Below, in pieces: positions 57,965 to 64,000 of a stretch of 64,000 nt of DNA. A program made the translations under genes and the position numbers. Origin of the DNA: an uncultured Lachnospiraceae bacterium (GTDB lineage: Bacteria; Bacillota; Clostridia; Lachnospirales; Lachnospiraceae); the NCBI GenBank assembly GCA_910578795.1, contig CAJTSD010000010.1:1-64000 (forward strand). Direction: 5' to 3'. Position 1 is the first letter of the stretch. Each line of letters starts with the position of its first letter. The notes under the pieces are model-generated. The model was not told the DNA's origin, searched no databases, and saw only the letters and a program-made list of their open reading frames with translations.

Positions 57965-59306
57965 TCCGGCACCGTTCAGCAGACGGCAGTATGAATACTT
58001 TCAACGCTGCATTTACAGTTGGTTCAACGTAGCCGAAGGCGGAAAAAGAGGCGGTAAAAATGTTCTTCAAACACTGATATTCTGTACCTTGCTGGAAACA
58101 CACAAAAATAAGATACATCTTGTGGCGGGCGTTTCCGGCGCTACGGCAAAACTCAATATTCTTGACTGTGACGGTTACGGGCTGCTGAATTATTTTGAAG
58201 GACGCTGCAGGGAGGGAAAATACAAAGACCGTGACTGTGTTTATGTGCAGACCAAGACAGGGGAAAAAGTCGTTCTTGTTTCAGGCGGAGGAAAAGACGG
58301 CGATGAGAAACTGATCAAGGGAAACACATATGGAATGGCATATGTGACAGAAGCAAACGAGTGCCATAAAAAGTTCCTGAAAGAAGTATTTGACAGAACG
58401 CTAACAAGCTCTGACCGAAAAATATTCCATGACCTGAATCCGAAAGAGGAAGAACACTGGTATTATACAGACATTTCGAGTTTTCACGAAAAAATTCAGG
58501 AGAAAAATAAAGAATATGGTTATAATTACGGACATTTCACCATTGTCGACAATATGTCCATGTCGGATGATGAGATAAAAACTGCCCTGACAACCTACCA
58601 AAAGGATACAGTTTGGTACCGCAGGGACATCAGGGGTGAAAGGGCAGTTGCGGAAGGGGTTATATTTGCGCGTTTTGCTGGCAATTCGGAGCCGTACCTG
58701 TACGATGAGAACGAACTGTTTGATATGCATCAAAAATCAGGAGAAAAGCCAAAACTCAAAAATAAGCCGTATATGATCACAATAGGCATAGATTTCGGAG
58801 GGAACGGATCCATGACAACTTTCGTGGCAGCAGGCTATTTTAACAGGTACCATGAAATCAGGATAATGGAAGAGGACGGCATAGAGAAATCCCCGGATAT
58901 TGATGCGGACAGAATATGTGAGGAATTTGTAAAGTTTTACAGAATGATTATAGAAAAATATGGCATATATCCTGAATGGATATTCCCGGACAGCGCGGCG
59001 ACTACGATGATAAACAGTCTGCGGAGTGCCGCAAAGAAATCAGGTCTTCCGTGGCATAATATCGCAGGCTGCCACAAAAACGAAGTGAGTGAGCGCCCGA
59101 GAATGATTGATATCCTGTTTAATACGGGCAGGCTGAAAATCAACAAAAAATGCAAACGCATCATATCGGCGGTAAAAGCCCTGAAATGGGATGAAAAGAA
59201 ACCGAACCAGCCGGAGGATAAAAATATCGGAAACTGCAACGACTGGTGGGATGCATGCTGTTATACCATGCTTGACTTTGAACAGTACATAATGTTGGAC
59301 AGATAA
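57957..59306 (+). CDS. terL: Terminase large subunit, PBSX type
   Basis: A 449-residue packaging motor. The ATPase has a Walker A-like GGKRGGKNVLQT, MAYVTEANECHKKFL (Walker B region) and HDLNPKEEEHWYY. The nuclease domain shows ITIGIDFGGNGSMTTFVA, WIFPDSAATTMI and the closing DWWDACCYTML Asp. ATG 57957 follows GGAGAGGAGG. It pairs with the small subunit just upstream. Confidence 0.93.
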   Translation: MNNPAPFSRRQYEYFQRCIYSWFNVAEGGKRGGKNVLQTLIFCTLLETHKNKIHLVAGVSGATAKLNILDCDGYGLLNYFEGRCREGKYKDRDCVYVQTKTGEKVVLVSGGGKDGDEKLIKGNTYGMAYVTEANECHKKFLKEVFDRTLTSSDRKIFHDLNPKEEEHWYYTDISSFHEKIQEKNKEYGYNYGHFTIVDNMSMSDDEIKTALTTYQKDTVWYRRDIRGERAVAEGVIFARFAGNSEPYLYDENELFDMHQKSGEKPKLKNKPYMITIGIDFGGNGSMTTFVAAGYFNRYHEIRIMEEDGIEKSPDIDADRICEEFVKFYRMIIEKYGIYPEWIFPDSAATTMINSLRSAAKKSGLPWHNIAGCHKNEVSERPRMIDILFNTGRLKINKKCKRIISAVKALKWDEKKPNQPEDKNIGNCNDWWDACCYTMLDFEQYIMLDR

Positions 59307-59318
59307 AGGAGGAAAAAG

Positions 59319-60716
59319 ATGGAACGATGCGTAGAAAACTTATTGATGAAAAGAGGATACCGCGTCAACAACGATGCAATGTCAATAATCGGCGAATGTG
59401 ACGACTGGTACGCAAACAGAATGATAGAAAGCTTCCACAGAAGGAAAACCCTGCAAGGGGCGGAATATGAACTGAACAGGCTCAACTTTGCAAAAAGGTG
59501 CTGCTCTGATGATGCAAATCTCTGCGAGGTTATTGAAATCAATGCAGGTACGGGAGGACAGGCGGAATTTGTCAATGAAATCCTCCGGAACAACGAGTTT
59601 GGTATACAATACAGAAAACAGCTGGAAAAGTCATCGGCGGTTGGTACATCCGCATGCTATGTCAGGCTGGATAATGCGGATATCTATAGTAACGGTACAA
59701 TTAAAGGCGGGGATATACGGCTCAATTACGTAAATGCGGACTGTTTCATTCCGCTTACGGTGGTAAATGACATCGTTACGGAAGCGGCTTTTTCCGGCAG
59801 CAGCCTGAAAAAAGGAAAAAAACAGACAACGCTTGTGCTTTTCCTGCTTACGGAAACGGGAGAATATACAGCGGAAACGCACATATTCGATGAGTATGGA
59901 ACGGAACTTCCGGAACTGGAAACGATTATTACGCTTGGAACTGTGAAACCGTTTGCGGTAATGAAAAACGCAGAAGTAAACAACCTTGACAATATGGACG
60001 GATACGGTTTTCCAAAACTGATTAACACAATTTCAACCCTGAAAGTTGTCGACTTGTGCTACAACGTGCTTTTCAGCGATTTGGACAAGGCAGAAAAAGT
60101 AATACTGATAAACGAAGCACTATGTGAGTTTAATCCGGAAACGGGAAAACCGAAACTGACACCGGAGCAGAAAAAGCTGTTTGTGCTGCTGGGTGAGAAA
60201 CTTCCTGAACAAAAAGAAGTAATACAGGAGTATAACCCCACTATAAGGATAGAAGACATAACAAAATGTTTTGAGCTTGCACTGTCCCTGTTGTCTATGA
60301 GTTTTGGATACGGGACAAAAAAGTACAGTTTTGAAAACGGTCAGATAACAACGGCAACCGAGTACATAGGAGAGCGTCAGGACCAAATGCAGGAACTGAA
60401 CAGACAGAGGCAGGAGGCATTGAAATATATACAGGACATTTGCAGGGCGGTGCTTTGGTATTCCAATACATTTCACGGAACCGGATATAGCATTGATGAA
60501 GAAATACTTGTTGATTTTGATGATAGTTACGTAACGGACAAGGAGGCGGAGCTTGAGCGGGTGAGGAATGATGCATTGAGTTTTGAAATTCCAAAACTGA
60601 CAGTGTGGTATCTCATGCAGGCATACAGTCTGACAGAAGATGAGGCGCAGGCATTGGTGCAGGAAAAAGAGGAACGCAAAGAGGAAAATGAAAAAGATGA
60701 AGAGAGCGAGGACTAA
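59319..60716 (+). CDS. Portal protein, SPP1 gp6 type
   Basis: A 465-residue portal of the SPP1/PBSX class. EINAGTGGQAEFVNEILRNN, SSAVGTSACYVRLDN, LNYVNADCFIPLTVVND, DGYGFPKLINTISTLKVVD and FENGQITTATEYIGERQDQM are in the usual order, with an acidic C-terminal tail (EERKEENEKDEESED). It forms the dodecameric channel of the head vertex. AAAGGAGG precedes the ATG. Confidence 0.93.
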   Translation: MERCVENLLMKRGYRVNNDAMSIIGECDDWYANRMIESFHRRKTLQGAEYELNRLNFAKRCCSDDANLCEVIEINAGTGGQAEFVNEILRNNEFGIQYRKQLEKSSAVGTSACYVRLDNADIYSNGTIKGGDIRLNYVNADCFIPLTVVNDIVTEAAFSGSSLKKGKKQTTLVLFLLTETGEYTAETHIFDEYGTELPELETIITLGTVKPFAVMKNAEVNNLDNMDGYGFPKLINTISTLKVVDLCYNVLFSDLDKAEKVILINEALCEFNPETGKPKLTPEQKKLFVLLGEKLPEQKEVIQEYNPTIRIEDITKCFELALSLLSMSFGYGTKKYSFENGQITTATEYIGERQDQMQELNRQRQEALKYIQDICRAVLWYSNTFHGTGYSIDEEILVDFDDSYVTDKEAELERVRNDALSFEIPKLTVWYLMQAYSLTEDEAQALVQEKEERKEENEKDEESED

Positions 60717-60719
60717 ACC

Positions 60720-62648
60720 ATGCTTACGGATAAACAGTTAGAATATATCAGCGATGCGCTGGTACCGTTGTTTCAGTATCTTGAGAGCGAGGTTATTGCA
60801 GATGTGACGCAGAGGGTAAAAGCGACAATGGCATATACAAGAACAGCAGAGCAGCAGGCACAGGCGCTTTACCAGTTGGGCTACAGTCCGGCGTGCATCA
60901 GGAAAGAAGTCATGAAAAAACTCAGAGCGGATAAAGAGTTTCAGAAAATTGTAGCGCAGAATACGCTTGAACACAAAAAGACAGTCAAAGAGCTTTTGAA
61001 AAAAATAAGAAAAGAGGCAGGAAGGGGAGGAGAAAGACTATTTGCAGATGCGGGCAATTTAAGCTTCCTTGACGATCTGCGTGTATGGGAGCCTGGACAT
61101 AAGCCGATTACAGGCAGTTCTTTTCTGCCAAAACTTGAAAAAGCAATGGAGGAGCAATTAAAGGGTGAAGTGAGCAACCTGACAAAAACGACGGGTTTCA
61201 AGACTGTGGCAGGTATGGAACCGCTTGAGAACGTGTACAGGCGCGAATTAGATAAAGCTATGATAAAAATAACATCAGGCACATTTTCACAGGAGCAGGT
61301 TTTGTATGATGTGATTCATAATCTTGCACACAGCGGTCTTAGAACAGTTGATTACGGAAGCGGGCGGACAATGCAGCTTGATACGGCGGTGCGCGTTGCG
61401 GTAAGAACGGGTACACATCAGCTCATGGGAAAGATAGCCGAACAGAGTATCAGGGAAACAAATACGAATATGGTATACGTATCCTCACATTGGGGAGCAC
61501 GTAATAAAGGGACGGGACACGCCAACCATGCACAGTGGCAGGGGAAAGTATACACCATAGGCGCAGACATGGCAGCAGGGGCAGCCCAAAAAGAGGCGGA
61601 GCGCATCGGGCAGTTCGGAATAGGCGACTTATGGGAGGCGACGGGATACTGTATGGACGGAAAACACGAGAATGATCCGTTGGGATTGTACGGATATAAC
61701 TGCCGCCACAGGATATACCCGTGGTTTGAGGGCATTTCCTCCCTTCCTGACGAAGATCCGGAGCCCGACCCCATAACCATTGATGGAAAAGAATATGATT
61801 ACTATGCGATGTCGCAAAAGCAGCGTGCCAAAGAAAGTAATATTCGCGCTCTGAAACGGGAACGTGAAGCGATGCAGAAACTCGATATGGACACAACACA
61901 GGTGCAGAAAAAGATAAAGGAGAAAATCAGGGAGTACGAGGAATGGTGCAAAAAGTACAAAATGCCTGAAAAGTACAACAGAATACGTTATGATAACGGG
62001 ACAGGTGAATATAAAAAAACAAAGGCGTGGAAAGAGTACGAAGCGAAGCATAAAGCAGATATGGAAAGTACGGGAAGCGTTGCTGAAGCAGAGTTGCAGA
62101 AAATAGTTTCTAATGATAAAATAGTTTTGACAAAAGAAATTCAAGAAAAGGCGGATATGATAAAGCCTATGGATATCACAAAAGAGTGGACAGAGGTAAA
62201 ACGGATAAAAGGATCCATTATTGAAAAACAGGAATATACGATTGATGGCGTAACATATAAAGTGGACGGAAGACATATTATACTTCATCCGACTAAGCAG
62301 GAAAGAGCTGTTGCAACAATATTAAGTGAAAAATATGGTAAAGTTGTTGAATTTGTTCCGCAAGTATTATTTCCACAAGGGGTACAAACGCCGGATTATT
62401 TAATAGATGGTTCGCGGTATGATTTAAAGACACCAACAGGAAGCGGAAAGAATTTATTATACAGTTTATTATCAAAAAAAAGAAAGCAATCGCCAAATTT
62501 CATCTTGGATATTACAAATTGTCCATTAGATAAGGACGAAATAGTACAACAAATTGATGGTATTTTTGCGTCAAGGCATACAAGGTTTGTAGAAATAATA
62601 GTCTTAATAAAAGACAGTGAGATAATAAGTGTATTTGGCAAAAAATGA
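60720..62648 (+). CDS. Phage minor capsid protein fused to a C-terminal CdiA-type nuclease toxin domain
   Basis: Residues 1-350 match phage minor capsid protein 2: YQLGYSPACIRKEVMKKLRA, GRTMQLDTAVRVAVRTGTHQ, SSHWGARNKG and YGYNCRHRIYPWFEG. After a charged coiled linker (about 370-450) the last 130 residues change to lower GC and match the CdiA_C tRNA-nuclease type: VVEFVPQVLFPQGVQTPDYL, then IDGSRYDLKTPTGSG with Asp and the Lys of DxK, and FILDITNCPL. Minor-capsid or MuF proteins with polymorphic toxin tails are known in temperate phages. A small gene overlaps the stop in the immunity position. Confidence 0.88.
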   Translation: MLTDKQLEYISDALVPLFQYLESEVIADVTQRVKATMAYTRTAEQQAQALYQLGYSPACIRKEVMKKLRADKEFQKIVAQNTLEHKKTVKELLKKIRKEAGRGGERLFADAGNLSFLDDLRVWEPGHKPITGSSFLPKLEKAMEEQLKGEVSNLTKTTGFKTVAGMEPLENVYRRELDKAMIKITSGTFSQEQVLYDVIHNLAHSGLRTVDYGSGRTMQLDTAVRVAVRTGTHQLMGKIAEQSIRETNTNMVYVSSHWGARNKGTGHANHAQWQGKVYTIGADMAAGAAQKEAERIGQFGIGDLWEATGYCMDGKHENDPLGLYGYNCRHRIYPWFEGISSLPDEDPEPDPITIDGKEYDYYAMSQKQRAKESNIRALKREREAMQKLDMDTTQVQKKIKEKIREYEEWCKKYKMPEKYNRIRYDNGTGEYKKTKAWKEYEAKHKADMESTGSVAEAELQKIVSNDKIVLTKEIQEKADMIKPMDITKEWTEVKRIKGSIIEKQEYTIDGVTYKVDGRHIILHPTKQERAVATILSEKYGKVVEFVPQVLFPQGVQTPDYLIDGSRYDLKTPTGSGKNLLYSLLSKKRKQSPNFILDITNCPLDKDEIVQQIDGIFASRHTRFVEIIVLIKDSEIISVFGKK

Positions 62649-62821
62649 AAAGCCATTTATCCGATTGGTCAACTGTTCAAAGAACAGGACATTGGAATCA
62701 GCAAATGACTTTTCCTCATTTATATTATACCAATAGTGAAACAATTATGCAAGAAATTTACTTAAGTTGCTGGAAAATTGCGGGAAATTGTGATATTAGT
62801 TTTGAGGAGGTATTGCCATGA
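62645..62821 (+). CDS. Small gene overlapping the toxin stop, candidate immunity protein
   Basis: ATGA overlap at 62645-62648 couples it to the toxin. The 58 residues read MKSHLSDWSTVQRTGHWNQQ then MTFPHLYYTNSETIMQEIYL and end SCWKIAGNCDISFEEVLP. It is AT-rich like the toxin domain. Polymorphic toxin genes are normally followed by their immunity gene, so it is the first candidate, but 58 residues is short for one and no family was recognised. Confidence 0.5.
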   Translation: MKSHLSDWSTVQRTGHWNQQMTFPHLYYTNSETIMQEIYLSCWKIAGNCDISFEEVLP

Positions 62822-63072
62822 AAAAAGAACATGGAGAATTTATTGTTGATGACAGACCTGACTTGTCAGTATTTGATATTTTTTTTCTGAATCAGAGAAA
62901 AAAAAGAACTGTATGAAACCGTTGAACAAAAAGAAAAAGAGTATGGCGAGCGTAGAAAAAATATGACAAAAGAAGTGAAGCATGTGAAAAACATAATATT
63001 GAAATTGAACAGATATTTGAGCAGTTTAAGGACAGGACATTGAAAAGGCAGCAAAATACTGCAACGGCATAG
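62818..63072 (+). pseudogene. Small gene with two compensating frameshifts in A-runs
   Basis: ATG 62818 (ATGA overlap; GAGGAGG upstream) reads MKKEHGEFIVDDRPDLSVFD and stops at 62914-62916 after 32 residues. Removing one base in the A8 run at 62898-62905 opens KKELYETVEQKEKEYGERR. Adding one in the A6 run at 62956-62961 restores KYDKRSEACEKHNIEIEQIF then EQFKDRTLKRQQNT to TAG 63070-63072. The joined product is a continuous 84-residue charged helical protein. Mutation, phase variation, or a sequencing error at homopolymers are all possible. Confidence 0.55.
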
Positions 63073-63096
63073 TTAAAAAAATAAAGGAAAAAAGTC

Positions 63097-63110
63097 TTGC
63101 AATATTGCAA
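63097..63110 (+). promoter_or_regulatory. Palindrome upstream of the zinc-ribbon gene promoter
   Basis: TTGCAATATTGCAA is a perfect 14-bp palindrome ending 10 bases before the -35 box at 63121. Its position suits an activator or repressor dimer. Confidence 0.55.
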
Positions 63111-63120
63111 TAACTTTATG

Positions 63121-63149
63121 TTGCAAATAAACGGGAATTTGTATATAAT
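63121..63149 (+). promoter_or_regulatory. Dedicated promoter of the zinc-ribbon gene
   Basis: TTGCAA (63121-63126), 17 bp, TATAAT (63144-63149). It lies within the late operon, just before a small accessory gene. Confidence 0.75.
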
Positions 63150-63200
63150 GAATTTGTAGCAAACATACATTCCAAATAAATAAATAAAGATGGTGGCAGA

Positions 63201-63362
63201 ATGCAGAAGGAATACTGGTACGGATGCCCGAACTGCGGATTTCCCAAAATGCTGAAATACCTTGACAGTACCAAGATCATCAATTTCCCCGGGTATTGTA
63301 AAAGATGTAAACGGGAAGCCATAATAACAATAGAGCCTAAGAGCCGGATAGTGAATCATTAA
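63201..63362 (+). CDS. Cysteine-rich KTR/Com-like zinc-ribbon protein
   Basis: ATG 63201 follows GGTGG. The 53 residues contain CPNCG and CKRCK, two CxxC pairs 23 residues apart, in the layout W.gCPnCg..k...DT.i.nFP.yC..Ck.e..I.i of cysteine-rich KTR proteins, which resemble Mu Com. The family is common on mobile elements of Firmicutes and may bind nucleic acid. It has its own promoter and terminator within the late operon, so it may be expressed in the lysogen. Confidence 0.8.
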   Translation: MQKEYWYGCPNCGFPKMLKYLDSTKIINFPGYCKRCKREAIITIEPKSRIVNH

Positions 63363-63387
63363 ATTGATTGACGTTCGGCTCTTTTTT
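63339..63387 (+). terminator. Terminator of the zinc-ribbon gene
   Basis: AAGAGCCG (63339-63346) pairs with CGGCTCTT (63376-63383), with inner pairing AATCA/TGATT, followed by TTTT. It begins inside the last codons of the gene. Confidence 0.82.
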
Positions 63388-63429
63388 ATATTTCAAAGGC
63401 GGAAAGGCAACCAAAAACAAATTTCCTAT

Positions 63430-63446
63430 ATCGGGGAAAACCCGAT
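63430..63446 (+). other. Small hairpin before the scaffold gene
   Basis: ATCGGG-GAAAA-CCCGAT forms a compact stem-loop about 25 bases before the scaffold ribosome site. It may protect the 5' end of a processed late mRNA. Confidence 0.5.
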
Positions 63447-63472
63447 TCACAAATTATTTTAAGGAGAGGCAT

Positions 63473-64000
63473 ATGAAAAATATTTTTGAGATCATGAAGG
63501 AGTTCGGGCTGGAAGTTCCGGAGGACAAACAGAAAGACTTTGAGAAAGTGATGCTTGAGAACTATAAGACAATATCCGATTATGATGTTCAGACAAAAAA
63601 GCTTGAGTCAGCGGAAGATAAGGTAAAGACTCTGACAGAAAGCCTTGATAAGTTCAAGGACGTGGATGTTGACAAGCTCAACGAAGACATCGGAACACTC
63701 AAAAAGCAGCTGGAGGACAGGGACAAGGAACTTGCAGACCAGCTTGCGGAACGGGATTTCATGGATACCCTGAAAGAAAGTGTCCATGCGGCAAAGGGGA
63801 AAGACACAGAGAAGATTATCCGGCTTTTGGATGTGGAGGCACTGAAAACATCCAAGAACCAAAAGGAGGATATCGCAGCAGCAATCAAGGCAATGGCAGA
63901 GGACGATGTCACAAAAGGAATGTTCCATACGGATGAACCCGAAAAGACAGGTACGGCAAATGTCATTGGAGGAATTACAGGAAGCGGCAGTGGCGGCATG
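63473..64000 (+). CDS. Phage capsid scaffold protein (GP20 type), partial
   Basis: ATG 63473 follows AAGGAGAGG and the frame stays open to the right edge, showing 176 residues. The opening MKNIFEIMKEFGLEVPEDKQ, a long coiled coil (LTESLDKFKDVDVDKLNEDI) and the MDTLKESVHAAKGKDTEKII region match phage minor structural GP20/scaffold proteins. The major capsid gene should follow just outside the window. The last visible residues are Gly/Ser-rich (GGITGSGSGGM). Confidence 0.9.
   Translation, partial: MKNIFEIMKEFGLEVPEDKQKDFEKVMLENYKTISDYDVQTKKLESAEDKVKTLTESLDKFKDVDVDKLNEDIGTLKKQLEDRDKELADQLAERDFMDTLKESVHAAKGKDTEKIIRLLDVEALKTSKNQKEDIAAAIKAMAEDDVTKGMFHTDEPEKTGTANVIGGITGSGSGGM

Larger units (their letters stand above)
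40097..64000. mobile_element. Tailed-phage prophage, left end at tRNA-Gly, right end outside window
   Basis: From the tRNA-Gly 3' end the content changes to phage genes in standard order: leftward integrase, SAP protein, repressor, operators, early and replication genes, recombinase, TerS, TerL, portal, minor capsid protein and scaffold. The exact att core cannot be fixed because the right copy lies beyond position 64000. All morphogenesis genes seen except two small accessory ones are intact, so the element may be functional. Confidence 0.92.

Overview
The window reads as a chromosome segment of a Gram-positive anaerobe of the class Clostridia, most like the Lachnospiraceae. The grounds are a four-subunit 2-oxoacid:ferredoxin oxidoreductase, GlnRS, a CIRCE operator, sigma-A type promoters with 17-18 bp spacers, strong AGGAGG ribosome sites, and host proteins of types common in that family. 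The genus cannot be named from sequence alone.

Positions 1-640 look like the end of another integrated element: a partial gene, a micropeptide gene with its own terminator, 12-bp-phased TGACAGCA repeats and a 3' tRNA fragment. Positions 755-39958 are core chromosome. In order: a YbaK deacylase; two hybrid sensor kinases, the second followed closely by a sugar-binding lipoprotein; an ECF sigma factor (probable ATT start) with a membrane partner; an AraC-type regulator overlapping a ClpP; glnS; a TetR regulator upstream of a PfkB-like kinase; guaB; the por-type gamma-delta-alpha-beta operon; clpB; an MBOAT/SGNH O-acylation pair; a parvulin foldase lipoprotein; htpG under CIRCE; an orphan pilT; a GT2 glycosyltransferase; glyA; and a degenerate GH3 protein.

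A tRNA-Gly(GCC) at 40054-40126 is the insertion point of a tailed-phage prophage that runs off the right edge. Its lysogeny module has a leftward integrase, a SAP-domain protein, a leftward repressor and a three-operator control region. The early/replication module has a Rep-like HUH protein next to two head-to-head perfect DnaA boxes, an RNase H-like protein, a DNA adenine methylase, ASCH and VRR-NUC proteins, and a PcfK-like/PcfJ-like pair. A second tyrosine recombinase precedes the late operon: promoter, terminator, TerS, TerL, SPP1-type portal, minor capsid protein and scaffold.

The most notable accessory systems are: a candidate type I toxin-antitoxin locus next to the integrase (41585-41880); two paralogous convergent two-gene cassettes with conserved flanks but unrelated contents (44091-45307); a minor capsid protein carrying a C-terminal CdiA-type nuclease domain, followed by a tiny overlapping gene in the immunity position (60720-62821); a self-contained promoter-gene-terminator cargo unit for a zinc-ribbon protein (63121-63387); and an exact 26-bp hairpin repeated in front of two early phage genes. 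One phage gene is interrupted by an in-frame amber codon and another by two compensating frameshifts in A-runs.
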